Positions 1 through 8,204 of a DNA stretch of 15,095 nt are shown one piece after another. Position 1 is the first letter of the stretch; every line of letters starts with the position of its first letter. The position numbers and the translations under genes were made by a program. The stretch spans positions 1 through 15,095 of the forward strand of contig CAYQMF010000143.1 of NCBI GenBank assembly GCA_964418595.1, read 5' to 3'. The notes beneath the pieces were generated by a model that saw nothing but the letters and a program-made list of their open reading frames with translations, did not search any database and had not been told where the DNA came from. This DNA comes from CAYQMF01 sp964418595. Its GTDB lineage: Bacteria; Planctomycetota; UBA1135; UBA2386.

Positions 1-1288
1 TGTAGCGGCGCGAGAACTCCTGGCCCGCTTCGAAGTGATTGACGATGTCCGTGAGCCCGCTGCCCTCCGGGTCGCGGTTGCTCGACAGCCACTTCACGTA
101 GCGCTGCATCGCCATGAGCACCGCGCGCTTCGTGTTGCGGTCGGGATGCATCTCGTCGAGCGCCTCGAACCCTCCGCCCCAGTCGGCGTGGTAGAAGTCC
201 GTGCCGGTCATCGAGGTCATGTAGACGCGGCCCGGCACCATCCCGTTCTGGCGGATGTTGTCGAAGAACACCTTGACGATGCCGCGACCCAGCGCCGCGT
301 CCTGCAGCCAGCGCGCCTCGCGCATCAGCGCCGGCGCGCTGTACGAGATCGGCTCGTGGAACACGCCATTGCCCTCGCACAGCGCCGGGCTCGACATGTT
401 GCCGGCGCCGTGCGGCATGCGCAGGAGGTTCATCAGCTCGAAGCGGTGCTGGACGACGCGCTCGAGTTCCTTCCACTCGCTCTGGAACTTGGGGACGTTC
501 GCCCAGTACGCGTTCCAGCCGTTCTCGTCCTTGGGGTCGGGACGGCGGGCGCGGAACACGAAGCCCTTGCCCTTGAAGATGATGTTCGCCTCGAAGCGAT
601 GGTTGAGGGGGGTGCCCGCCTTCACGGCCACGTGCCGGAACAGGCCGATGTAGACCTTGGCCTGCGGGAGGATCGGGCTCGGCTTCTCCATCGGCCGCTT
701 GGCGCGCGGCGTCGGCAGGTCGGCCATGTCGAACCACGGCGTGTGTCGCCAGTCGAGGTCGTCGGCACCGCCCTCGCAGAAGAACGCCTGCAGGCAGCGG
801 GCGCCCTTGCTGTCGGGGCTGTTCCAGTGGATCTCGACGGGGATCGGTGGGAAGTCGTGCGTCTGCAGGTTGCGCCGGATGCGCACGCTGTCACCCTCGA
901 GCGAGACGGCCTCGCCCTCCGGATCGACGAAGGTCCACTGCACGATCGTGAGTTGGCGTTCGCCCTTGGCGGCCTTGCCCTCGAGCTTCAATTCGAGCTG
1001 CGACACGTAGCGGTCGTCGGCGGAGACGAAGCGCGTCTCGGTCATCACGAAGCCGTTGCCGTCGGTGAAGTCGAGGATGAGCATCCCGTCCTTCGGCTTG
1101 CACGACGTGCAGGTGAGATCGAGCGGCAGCCCGTTCTCGAGCACCGTCAGCGCATAGAGCGGTGCGAAGCGCGCGTTGAAGATGTGCACCTCGTCGACGA
1201 ACCCCGGCCGCGTTTGATGGCGCGGATAGCGGGGCGCGGAGATGCAGTAGCCACCACCTGACAGTGCGTATGGAGTCGTAGCCGTCAT
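1..1288 (-). CDS. (alpha/alpha)6-barrel glycoside hydrolase-like protein, N-terminal 429 residues (3' end outside window)
   Basis: Reading the minus strand from the ATG at 1288 gives an uninterrupted frame to the left edge. AGGA lies 8 nt upstream of that ATG, and an earlier ATG at 1296 hits TGA after three codons, which supports this start. There is no signal peptide, so a cytoplasmic location is likely. Residues 1-260 look like a beta-rich sugar-binding domain (many aromatic and charged strands). From about residue 285 the sequence turns alpha-helical, with WQ/WLQDAALG-type helices, NGMVPGRVY, DWGGGFEAL, and at the very edge HFEAGQEFSRRY. The last motif resembles the acidic E-x-G-x-x-x-SRRY/F signature of trehalase, GH63 and MGH1-like catalytic barrels. 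Known for the family: hydrolysis of alpha-glycosides. Substrate cannot be told from this fragment. The clan assignment is moderate; the existence of the gene is nearly certain. Confidence 0.7.
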   Translation of the reverse strand, partial: MTATTPYALSGGGYCISAPRYPRHQTRPGFVDEVHIFNARFAPLYALTVLENGLPLDLTCTSCKPKDGMLILDFTDGNGFVMTETRFVSADDRYVSQLELKLEGKAAKGERQLTIVQWTFVDPEGEAVSLEGDSVRIRRNLQTHDFPPIPVEIHWNSPDSKGARCLQAFFCEGGADDLDWRHTPWFDMADLPTPRAKRPMEKPSPILPQAKVYIGLFRHVAVKAGTPLNHRFEANIIFKGKGFVFRARRPDPKDENGWNAYWANVPKFQSEWKELERVVQHRFELMNLLRMPHGAGNMSSPALCEGNGVFHEPISYSAPALMREARWLQDAALGRGIVKVFFDNIRQNGMVPGRVYMTSMTGTDFYHADWGGGFEALDEMHPDRNTKRAVLMAMQRYVKWLSSNRDPEGSGLTDIVNHFEAGQEFSRRY

Positions 1289-1449
1289 GCGTTCATTCCT
1301 CTGACAGTCGATGCGTCGGGGCTCGAAGGCTGCGGGCCGCTCGCGAAGAGGGCGGGGACACGGCGCGCGGGTTGTTGTCGACGCGGTCGTTTTTTTGCGT
1401 CGCGGGCGCGCCGGACCGGGCCCGGGAGCGGGTTTGAGCGGGTTGGCAG

Positions 1450-1485
1450 GGCTCCGCCGCCGGAGCCATGTTTCGCCTGGGCGAA
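1450..1485. promoter_or_regulatory. Two adjacent inverted repeats in the divergent glycosidase / efflux spacer
   Basis: The spacer 1289-1717 separates two divergently read genes and holds no convincing ORF. In it, 1450-1455 pairs perfectly with 1462-1467 (GGCTCC / GGAGCC, 6-nt loop), and 4 bp further on 1472-1477 pairs with 1480-1485 (TTCGCC-TG-GGCGAA). Two dyads side by side upstream of an RND efflux operon are what a dimeric repressor operator would look like. No regulator gene lies in view and GC-rich DNA makes short dyads common, so the role is a guess. A run of seven T at 1390-1396 is the only AT-rich spot in the spacer. Confidence 0.3.
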
Positions 1486-1717
1486 TGTGGTCGTTGCCCA
1501 CCCCAATCCCCTGGAATCAAGCTACTTATGTGCGGACCTCGGGCGGGATGCCATGTCGGCCCCCGGCAGAACGTCCGGTGTTGTCGTAGCCCTGCAGGCC
1601 TCAAGTTGGCCGCATCTTGGAGCGGGTCTCCGGGGTGTCAAGCTTCTTCTTCCCCGCCGGGGTGATGCACCCCCACAGCCTTCCGCCAACCCGCGGCGTG
1701 CGACACCATGCACGCAC

Positions 1718-2950
1718 ATGCCATCGCTCGTCCCGGCGCCGCGTCCGCGAGACCGTGACCGCCGAACCCGCGCGCTCGCGCTCGCCCTCGGTGCCACCCT
1801 CGCTGCATGTGCTCCACCCCCCACGGGAACGCGCGGCGGGGCTGCCACGCTCGAGCGCCGGGACGTGACGCTGGTGACCGCGACGGCGACGCCCCTGCGC
1901 GACGTCGTCGTGGCGCACGGCGCGCTCGCTGCCGACGACGTGCTCGACCTCTCCTTCCAGCACGCCGGCGAGCTGGCGGAGGTGCGCGTCGATCTCGGCA
2001 CGCGCGTGAAGACCGGGGAGCTGCTCGCCCGCCTCGACACGTCGAACTTCGAGCTGGCGATCCGCGTCGCCCAAGCCGCCGTGCGGCAGTCGCGCGTCCG
2101 CCTCGGGCTCCCGGCCGAGGGCGACGACGACGCTGTGGTCGCCACCGACACGCCCGCCGTGCGCCAGACGCAGGCGACGCTGACGGAAGCGCGCACCAAC
2201 CTGGGTCGGGTCCAGGAACTGATCGAACAGAGCCTCGTGCCGGAGGCCGCGCTCGACGCGGCGCGCGCGGTGCACGACGTGGCCGAGGGACGTCTGCAGC
2301 AGGCCTTCAACGACGTGCGCGACCAGCAGGCGGCGCTCGCGCTGCGCCGCGTCGAGACCGAACAGGCGCGCCGGCGCCTGATCGAGTCGACCCTGCATGC
2401 ACCCTTCGACGGCGTCGTGCAGGAGCGCTACGCCACGAGCCCGGAGTACGTGCGGGCGGGCGATCGCGTGCTCACCCTCCTGCGCACGCAACCGCTGCGC
2501 CTGCGCCTGCGCATCCCGGAGCGCGACGCGAACCGGCTGGCGCTCGGTCAGGTCGTCGAGTTCAGCGCGGAGGGCACGGCCGGCGAGCACGCCGGCAAGG
2601 TCGTCCGGCTCAGCCCCCAGATCGACGTCACCACGCGCACGCTCCTCGTCGAGGCGGAGGTCGACAACCAGCGCGACCTGCTCCGGCCCGGGCAGTTCGC
2701 ACGCGCCGCCATCGAGATCGGCGCGCCGCGACCCTGCGTGACGGTGCCCCTGGCCGCCGTCGTGTCGTTCGCCGGCGTGGAGAAGGTCTTCGCCGTGCGC
2801 GACGGCGTGGCCGTGGAACGAGGAGTGCGCACCGGCCGCCGCACCGCGACCGTGATCGAGATCCTCGAAGGCCTCGCCCTCGGCGACGCGATCGTCGCCG
2901 AGCCCGCCGACCTCGTACACGGCCAGCCGGTCGCGGTGGTCGGGAACTGA
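1718..2950 (+). CDS. RND efflux periplasmic adaptor (membrane fusion) lipoprotein
   Basis: 410 residues. The ATG at 1718 is chosen because it places a lipoprotein signal correctly: basic Arg-rich n-region, ALALALGATLAAC, lipobox cysteine at residue 31. The frame is open back to 1487, but that upstream sequence is not protein-like. Order of parts: first lipoyl half about 80-105 (FQHAGELAEVRVDLG...GELLARLD), alpha-hairpin about 105-225 with heptad-like Ala/Arg/Gln helices, second lipoyl half about 225-250 (LHAPFDGVVQERY...VRAGDRVLTLL), beta-barrel to about 335, and a membrane-proximal domain to the end. Family role: an adaptor anchored by lipid, linking the inner-membrane RND pump to an outer-membrane channel. 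The stop is followed 3 nt later by the pump ATG, so the two are one operon. No clear Shine-Dalgarno is seen. The channel protein is not in the window. Confidence 0.92.
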   Translation: MPSLVPAPRPRDRDRRTRALALALGATLAACAPPPTGTRGGAATLERRDVTLVTATATPLRDVVVAHGALAADDVLDLSFQHAGELAEVRVDLGTRVKTGELLARLDTSNFELAIRVAQAAVRQSRVRLGLPAEGDDDAVVATDTPAVRQTQATLTEARTNLGRVQELIEQSLVPEAALDAARAVHDVAEGRLQQAFNDVRDQQAALALRRVETEQARRRLIESTLHAPFDGVVQERYATSPEYVRAGDRVLTLLRTQPLRLRLRIPERDANRLALGQVVEFSAEGTAGEHAGKVVRLSPQIDVTTRTLLVEAEVDNQRDLLRPGQFARAAIEIGAPRPCVTVPLAAVVSFAGVEKVFAVRDGVAVERGVRTGRRTATVIEILEGLALGDAIVAEPADLVHGQPVAVVGN

Positions 2951-2953
2951 CCG

Positions 2954-5900
2954 ATGCGCGACCTGGCCGCCATCTGCGTCCGCCGTCCGGTGTTCGCGAC
3001 CATGTTGATCGCCGCGCTGGTCGTGGCGGGGGCCACCGGCTACGGCAAGCTCGGCATCGACCGGTTCCCGCACGTCGACCTCCCCACCGTCGGCGTGCGA
3101 ACCTCGCTCCCCGGCGCGTCGCCGGAGGAGATGGAGGTCACGATCAGCCAGCCCATCGAAGAGGCGGTCAACACCGTCGATGGCATCGCGGAGCTGCGCT
3201 CGATCTCGTCGGGCGGCGGCTCGCTCGTGATGCTGACCTTCGAGCTGGAGCGCGATGTCGACGACGCCGCGCAGGACGTGCGCGACCGCGTGGCCAGCGT
3301 CGTGCGCCGCCTGCCGCGCGACACCGAGATGCCGGTGGTCTTCAAGATGGACAACGAGTCGTCGCCGGTGCTCACCGTCGCCGTCACGGGTCCACGCAGC
3401 CTGCGCGAACTGACGGAGCTGGCCGACAAGCGCGTCCGCCCGCTGCTCGAGCGCAGCGCCGGCGTGGGCGAGGTCCAGCTCGTCGGCGGGCTCGAGCGCG
3501 CGATCAACGTGTGGGTCGACAGCGAGCGCCTCGCCGCGTACCGGCTGCCGGTCTCCGCCGTGCGCGAGGCGCTGGCGCGGCAGAACTCCGACGTGCCCGG
3601 CGGCCTGCTCACGGAGGCAACGCGCGAACAGACGGTGCGCACCATGGGACGGTACGCCGACCCCGCGACGTTCGCCGACCTGGTCGTGGAGACGCGCGGC
3701 GGCGTGCCCATCCGAGTGCGCGACATCGGCCGCGTCGAGGACGGCACCAAGGAGGAGCGCAAGGCCTCGCGGCTCGACGGCCATCCCACCGTCGTGCTCG
3801 AGGTGCGGCGGCAGGCGAGTGCGAACACCGTGGCGGTCACCGACGCCTGCAAGGCGAACCTCGCGCGCGCCGCGCAGGGCCTGCCCGGGGACGTGCGCCT
3901 CGAGGTGATCGTCGACCAGTCGCGCTACATCCGCGCGGCCCTGCACGAGATCAACGTCCACCTCCTGCTCGGCAGCCTGCTGGCCTCGCTGGTCGTGCTC
4001 GTGTTCATGCGGAACTGGCGCGCCACCGTCATCGCCGCCGTCGCGATTCCGACCTCCGTGATCACCACGTTCGCGGTGATGTGGGCGTTCGGCTTCACGC
4101 TCAACGGCATCACCATGCTGGCGCTGGTGCTGATGGTGGGGATCGTGTTCGTCGACGCGATCGTCGTGCTCGAGTACATCTTCCGCTTCGTGGAGGAGAA
4201 GGGTCTGCCGCCCATGCAGGCGGCGCGCGAGGCGACCGCCGAGATCGCGCTCGCGGTCCTGGCGACGACCTTCAGCCTGGTCGTGATCTTCGTGCCGGTG
4301 TCGTTCATGTCGAGCATCTCCGGCCGCTTCCTCCTCCAGTTCGGGATCACCGCGGCGGCGGCGGTTCTGGTGAGCCTGCTGGTGTCGTTCACGCTCACGC
4401 CGATGATGAGCGCGCGCCTCGTGCGCGTTCGCAAGGATCACACGGGCGGCGCGGCCCGCTCGCGGCGCGGGGTCTACGGCCTGCTGGAGCGCGGCTACCT
4501 CTGGCTGCTGCGTGGCTCGCTGCGCCACCGCTGGGCGGTGCTCCTGCTGTGCGCCGCCACCGTCGCGTCGTCGGTGCCGCTCTACCGACTGGTGCGCCAG
4601 GACTACATCCCCTCCGACGTCGACGAGGGCGAGTTCGAAGTGCGCGTGGCCGGTCCGGAGGCGGCGAGCTTCGCGGCCATGCGCGACGCGATGCTCGCCG
4701 CCGAGGCCGAGATCCGCGCGCTGCCGCGCGTGCGCTCCGTGCTGACCCAGGTCGGCAGCGGGTTCCTCGGCGGCGTCGCCAACGGCTCGTTCTACGTGCA
4801 GCTCGCGCCGCACGCGGAGCGGCGCTTCTCGCTCGGCAGATTGTGGGACGAGACGCTGGCCGGCCAGCCGTTGGCCGCGTTCCGTGGCAACTACGCCCAG
4901 CGCGAGGTGATGAACGAAGTGCGCCAGCGCCTGCGCAAGTTCCGCGAGCTGCGCTGCTCCGTGCGCAACGCCCGCTCGTTCAACATCGGCGGCGGCAACT
5001 TCGACATCGACTTCGCCCTGCTCGGTCCCGACTTGGCGCAGCTCGTCGAGTTCGGGGACGCGTTGAAGGCCAAGGCGCGGCAGATCGAGGGCATCGTCGA
5101 CGCCGACACGACCCTGCGCCTCGACAAGCCGGAGCTGCGCGTGGCGATCGACCGCGACCGCGCCGCCGACCTCGGCGTCGACACGGAGGACATCGCGAGT
5201 GCCTTGCGCCTGCTGGTCGGCGGCGATCCGGAGGTGTCGCGCTACCGCGATCCCAGGCTCGACGAGGAGTACGATGTGCAGGTCCGGCTGACGGACACCG
5301 ACCGTGACGATCCGGGCAAGCTCGCCTCGCTCCTCATCCCGCGTCGCAGCGGCGAGCCCGTGCGCCTCGACAACCTGGTGCAGGTGCTGCCCGCCACGAC
5401 GCCGTCCCGCATCGACCGCCTCGACCGCCAACGACAGAACAGCCTGCGCGCCGGCGTCGCCCCGGGCTTCGCGCTCGCCGACTCGATCGCGGCGCTGCGC
5501 GGCGCCGCCGCCGAGCTGGAGCTGCCGCCGGCCTACACCACCAAGGTGTCGGGGCGGGCCAGGGAGCTCGAGCGCACCTTCGGCGAGTTCATCGTCGCCT
5601 TCGCCCTGTCGCTGGCGTTCATGTACATGATCCTGGCGTCGCAGTTCGAGAGCCTCGTGCACCCGCTCACGATCCTGGTGTCGCTGCCGATCACGGTGCC
5701 GTTCGCGCTGGTGTCGCTCTGGCTCAGCGACGAGTCGCTCAACCTCTTCTCCGCCCTCGGCATCCTCGTGCTGTTCGGGATCGTCAAGAAGAACGCGATC
5801 CTCCAGATCGACCACATCAACGGCCTGCGCGCCGCCGGCGTGCCGCGCACGGAAGCGATCGTGCGCGGCAACCGCGACCGGCTCCGCCCGATCCTCATGA

Positions 5901-6103
5901 CCACGCTCGCCCTCATCGCCGGCATGCTGCCGCTGGCGCTGGGCGCCGGCCCGGGCGCGGAGGAACGCAAGGCGACCGCCGGCGTGGTGATCGGCGGGCA
6001 GGCGCTCGCGCTGCTGCTCACGCTGCTCGCAACTCCGGTGGTGTACGAGCTGCTCGACGACCTGGGCGCGTGGTGGCGGCGCCGCCGCGGCGGCAGCCGG
6101 TAG
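2954..6103 (+). CDS. RND multidrug efflux pump, inner-membrane subunit (AcrB/MdtB-like, HAE1 type)
   Basis: 1049 residues, the normal family length. The ATG lies 3 nt after the adaptor stop. TM1 is at residues 10-30 (VFATMLIAALVVAGATGYG), then the first porter/docking half, TM2-6 (about 335-480), TM7 (about 525), the second porter half and TM8-12 (about 870-1040). Family role: proton-driven export of drugs, detergents or lipophilic compounds from the inner membrane or periplasm. The proton relay is unusual: the TM4 motif reads GIVFVDAIVV instead of the usual G-x-x-V-D-D-A-I-V-V, so the residue matching AcrB D407 is Val400, while D408 is kept as Asp401. The TM10 lysine (GIVKKNAIL, Lys946) and TM11 arginine (RLRPILMT, Arg978) are kept. 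Substrate cannot be deduced. Very long open frames antisense to this gene are GC-codon shadows. Confidence 0.95.
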   Translation: MRDLAAICVRRPVFATMLIAALVVAGATGYGKLGIDRFPHVDLPTVGVRTSLPGASPEEMEVTISQPIEEAVNTVDGIAELRSISSGGGSLVMLTFELERDVDDAAQDVRDRVASVVRRLPRDTEMPVVFKMDNESSPVLTVAVTGPRSLRELTELADKRVRPLLERSAGVGEVQLVGGLERAINVWVDSERLAAYRLPVSAVREALARQNSDVPGGLLTEATREQTVRTMGRYADPATFADLVVETRGGVPIRVRDIGRVEDGTKEERKASRLDGHPTVVLEVRRQASANTVAVTDACKANLARAAQGLPGDVRLEVIVDQSRYIRAALHEINVHLLLGSLLASLVVLVFMRNWRATVIAAVAIPTSVITTFAVMWAFGFTLNGITMLALVLMVGIVFVDAIVVLEYIFRFVEEKGLPPMQAAREATAEIALAVLATTFSLVVIFVPVSFMSSISGRFLLQFGITAAAAVLVSLLVSFTLTPMMSARLVRVRKDHTGGAARSRRGVYGLLERGYLWLLRGSLRHRWAVLLLCAATVASSVPLYRLVRQDYIPSDVDEGEFEVRVAGPEAASFAAMRDAMLAAEAEIRALPRVRSVLTQVGSGFLGGVANGSFYVQLAPHAERRFSLGRLWDETLAGQPLAAFRGNYAQREVMNEVRQRLRKFRELRCSVRNARSFNIGGGNFDIDFALLGPDLAQLVEFGDALKAKARQIEGIVDADTTLRLDKPELRVAIDRDRAADLGVDTEDIASALRLLVGGDPEVSRYRDPRLDEEYDVQVRLTDTDRDDPGKLASLLIPRRSGEPVRLDNLVQVLPATTPSRIDRLDRQRQNSLRAGVAPGFALADSIAALRGAAAELELPPAYTTKVSGRARELERTFGEFIVAFALSLAFMYMILASQFESLVHPLTILVSLPITVPFALVSLWLSDESLNLFSALGILVLFGIVKKNAILQIDHINGLRAAGVPRTEAIVRGNRDRLRPILMTTLALIAGMLPLALGAGPGAEERKATAGVVIGGQALALLLTLLATPVVYELLDDLGAWWRRRRGGSR

Positions 6104-6425
6104 CGCGGCGACCCAGGTCGGCGCCGGCCTGGTCCTGGTTTCCGATCTCGACCGCGGCCGCGCTCGCTCCGATCGGGCCTGCGGGGTCGAACACGATGCC
6201 CTGTGCGCTCAGCGACGTTCAGCCAGGGAGCGCTGCTCCGGGAGCGGAAGACGGGCGCGGGCGGGCCCGCCCGCATCGCCGGGGTCCGAGGGATCCGTTC
6301 GAACAGGACGGGCGACACCATGGCGCGTCGCTCGCACGAGCGCAGTGGCTCATGATGCGTGCGGTAAGGAAGCAGCGCGTGGCTTCGCGCCGCAGGAAGT
6401 CGCGGGCGAGCGCTTCTCGCGAGCG
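6104..6425. other. Non-coding spacer with an 18-bp perfect palindrome (6257-6274)
   Basis: No protein-like frame is seen in these 322 bp. At 6257-6274 the sequence is its own reverse complement (GCGGGCGGG followed by CCCGCCCGC). It could form a strong all-GC hairpin or cruciform and may act as a terminator for the efflux operon, but no T-run follows it. A weaker hairpin (GGAGC-GCT-GCTCC) lies just upstream, near 6227-6239. The promoter of the following secreted protein gene should lie in the last part of this stretch; no consensus could be picked out. Confidence 0.4.
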
Positions 6426-7949
6426 ATGCGGCCTGGGATCGTGTCGGTCATGCTGCGCGCCCCGCTCACGTTCCTGTGCGCCCTCGCGTTCGTCCCGGCC
6501 ACGCCTGGCCAGGTCCACTACCACCCCGACGGCCAGCCGTGGTCGAACCGGGCAGGGCGCGGGCCCGACGCCGTGGTGCCGGGGTGGTTCTACAACCTCG
6601 GCATCACCGGCCTGCGCGTCGAGCTGGTGGCAGAGGCGCCCACGCACCTCGTCGTGCGCTACGTCTTCGCCGGCACGCCGGCCGACGGCAAGGTGCGGGT
6701 CGGCGACCACATCGTCGGTGCCGGTCGGGCCGCGTTCACGGAGCCGCACCGCAACGGCTACGGCATGGAGGTATTCGGCGCGCACGGGCCGATCGGGGCA
6801 TTCGCGATCGCGCTCGAGGCAAGCCAAGAGAAAGGACAGGGCAAGCTCGCGCTCGACCTGCGTCGCGGCGACAAGGACGTCGGCGTGACGCTCGCAGTCG
6901 GCACGCGACACGGCGCGTTCGGACCCGACTTTCCCGCCGACTGTCGCAAGAGTGCGAAGATCCGTGCCGACCTGCTGGCGTGGCTGCTGGAGCAGCAGAA
7001 GGACGACGGCTCGTTCGGCAACCCGGTGCACGACACGTTCGCGCCGCTGGCGCTGCTGGCGTCGGGCAAGCCCGAGCACCGCGCGGCCGTCGAGCGCAAC
7101 GCGCGCCGCCATGCAGCCACGACCGCGGCCCGCGACCAGTCGTCGCTCATCAACTGGCGCTACATGGCGGCGGCGATCGTGCTGAGCGAGTACTTCCTCG
7201 CGACCGGCGAGCGCTGGGTACTGCCCGAACTGGAGGAGGTGCGCGACTTCCTGTACTCGTCGCAGTACCTGTCGCTGGCGCAGGTGAACCCCAAGGTGAA
7301 GGAGTCGCATCCGGACTCGTACCCCAAGAGCGAGCGCGATCAGCACGGCGGCTGGGGGCACAACCCGGGCTTCGAGGGCTACGGTCCGATCGCGATGATC
7401 ACCGGTCAGGGGGCGCTGGCGTTCGCGCTGATGGCGCGCTGCGGGATCGAGATCGATCGCGAGCGGCACGACGCGGCATACGCGTTCCTCGCGCGCGCGA
7501 CCGGGCGCAACGGCTACGTGTGGTACGAGGACAAGGTCGCCGGGCACGACCGCTGGGCCGACCCGGGGCGCACGGGTGCCGCGGGCATCGCCAACCGGCT
7601 GAGTCCGTGGCCGGGCGAGACGTACGCGGAGCGCGCGCTGCGACACGCGCAGATGCTCGGCGCGCACCCCGAGAGCTTCCCCGACACGCACGGCTCGCCG
7701 GTGATGGGGATGGGCTACGCGGCGATGGCGGCGGCGGTCGACCCGGCGAGCTGGCGCAAGCTGATGGACGCCAACCGCTGGTGGTTCGCGCTCGCGCAGT
7801 GCGCGGACGGGACCTTCTACTACCAACCCAACCGTGACAACGCGGGGTACGGCGACGACGCGCGGATGTCGGCCAGCGCCGTGGTGGCCTTCGTGCTGTC
7901 GGTGCCGGACCACAGCCTCGCCGTGACCGGGCGCGCGGCGAACAAGTGA
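6426..7949 (+). CDS. Secreted DUF6288-like protein (PDZ-like domain plus alpha/alpha-toroid)
   Basis: 507 residues from the ATG at 6426. This start is chosen because it gives a signal peptide (MRPGIVSVMLRAPLTFLCALAFVPATPGQ); ATG 6450 would also work, while the ATG at 6345 would bury the signal. Residues about 50-130 are PDZ-like (ITGLRVELVAEAPTHLVVRY, then AGTPADGKVRVGDHIVGAG). A conserved-looking DFPADCRKSAKI linker leads into helical repeats that resemble squalene-cyclase/prenyltransferase toroids: QQKDDGSFGN near 187 and QCADGTFYYQPN near 458. This architecture matches what I know as DUF6288, common in Planctomycetota and Verrucomicrobiota with no established reaction. It probably works in the periplasm or outside the cell. 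The toroid's active-site chemistry is unknown. It is convergent with the minus-strand cluster that follows, 24 bp away. Confidence 0.75.
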   Translation: MRPGIVSVMLRAPLTFLCALAFVPATPGQVHYHPDGQPWSNRAGRGPDAVVPGWFYNLGITGLRVELVAEAPTHLVVRYVFAGTPADGKVRVGDHIVGAGRAAFTEPHRNGYGMEVFGAHGPIGAFAIALEASQEKGQGKLALDLRRGDKDVGVTLAVGTRHGAFGPDFPADCRKSAKIRADLLAWLLEQQKDDGSFGNPVHDTFAPLALLASGKPEHRAAVERNARRHAATTAARDQSSLINWRYMAAAIVLSEYFLATGERWVLPELEEVRDFLYSSQYLSLAQVNPKVKESHPDSYPKSERDQHGGWGHNPGFEGYGPIAMITGQGALAFALMARCGIEIDRERHDAAYAFLARATGRNGYVWYEDKVAGHDRWADPGRTGAAGIANRLSPWPGETYAERALRHAQMLGAHPESFPDTHGSPVMGMGYAAMAAAVDPASWRKLMDANRWWFALAQCADGTFYYQPNRDNAGYGDDARMSASAVVAFVLSVPDHSLAVTGRAANK

Positions 7950-7973
7950 CAGCCGCGCAGCACGCCGGCCTGA

Positions 7974-8204
7974 TCAGCGCTTGGGCCCGGGCCCGAACCC
8001 GCCGCCGGCCTGGTGGCCGTAGCCCGTGATCCGCGCCTTGTCGACCTTGGGCTGCAAGGGCCGCGAATGCTCGCCCGGCGCGCAAGATCTTGGCGAGGCC
8101 TGCAATCCGCCAAGCCCGTTGAACTCGCCACGCCCGAGCGGCCCTGGAAGCCCCAGACGATTGCCATCGCCGGCGGCCCTCTCTGGCGTCGCGCAGCGAC
8201 GCAT
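7974..8204 (-). CDS. Small Gly/Pro-rich ORF translationally coupled to the 468-residue protein
   Basis: 76 residues. Its ATG at 8204 overlaps the TGA of the upstream gene by one base (TGATG), the classic stop-start coupling arrangement. The product is basic and rich in Gly, Pro and Arg, with a tail ending GYGHQAGGGFGPGPKR, and it contains two cysteines. It has no membrane segment or signal. It resembles no family I recognise. It fills the gap between two convergent genes, so it could be a chance open frame in GC-rich DNA. The coupling and the exact fit into the gap argue for a real gene or for a former C-terminal extension of the neighbour. Confidence 0.35.
   Translation of the reverse strand: MRRCATPERAAGDGNRLGLPGPLGRGEFNGLGGLQASPRSCAPGEHSRPLQPKVDKARITGYGHQAGGGFGPGPKR
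8186..8202 (-). other. 7-bp perfect stem-loop right after the 468-residue gene
   Basis: 8186-8192 (GCGTCGC) and 8196-8202 (GCGACGC) pair perfectly around a 3-nt loop, starting 2 bp beyond the stop codon of the minus-strand gene that ends at 8204. No U-run follows. It may be a weak terminator, an mRNA-stabilising hairpin, or a structure affecting translation of the coupled small ORF, whose first codons it covers. Confidence 0.35.

Noticed and set aside
35..1261. 408-residue plus-strand frame at the left edge
   Set aside because: Antisense shadow; the minus-strand frame from 1288 gives a coherent aromatic-rich enzyme-like protein.
1807..5307. 1166-residue plus-strand frame overlapping adaptor and pump
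   Set aside because: Almost only Arg, Ala, Gly and Pro; a frame shadow of the real genes.
1601..5815. 1404-residue open frame on the minus strand opposite the efflux genes
   Set aside because: Arg/His/Glu/Gln-rich monotone composition typical of the antisense shadow of GC-rich genes; both adaptor and pump on the plus strand are clear family members.
7983..7994. 12-bp palindrome GGGCCCGGGCCC as a terminator between convergent genes
   Set aside because: No T-run on either strand and it lies inside the last codons of the small ORF; such strings are frequent at this GC content.
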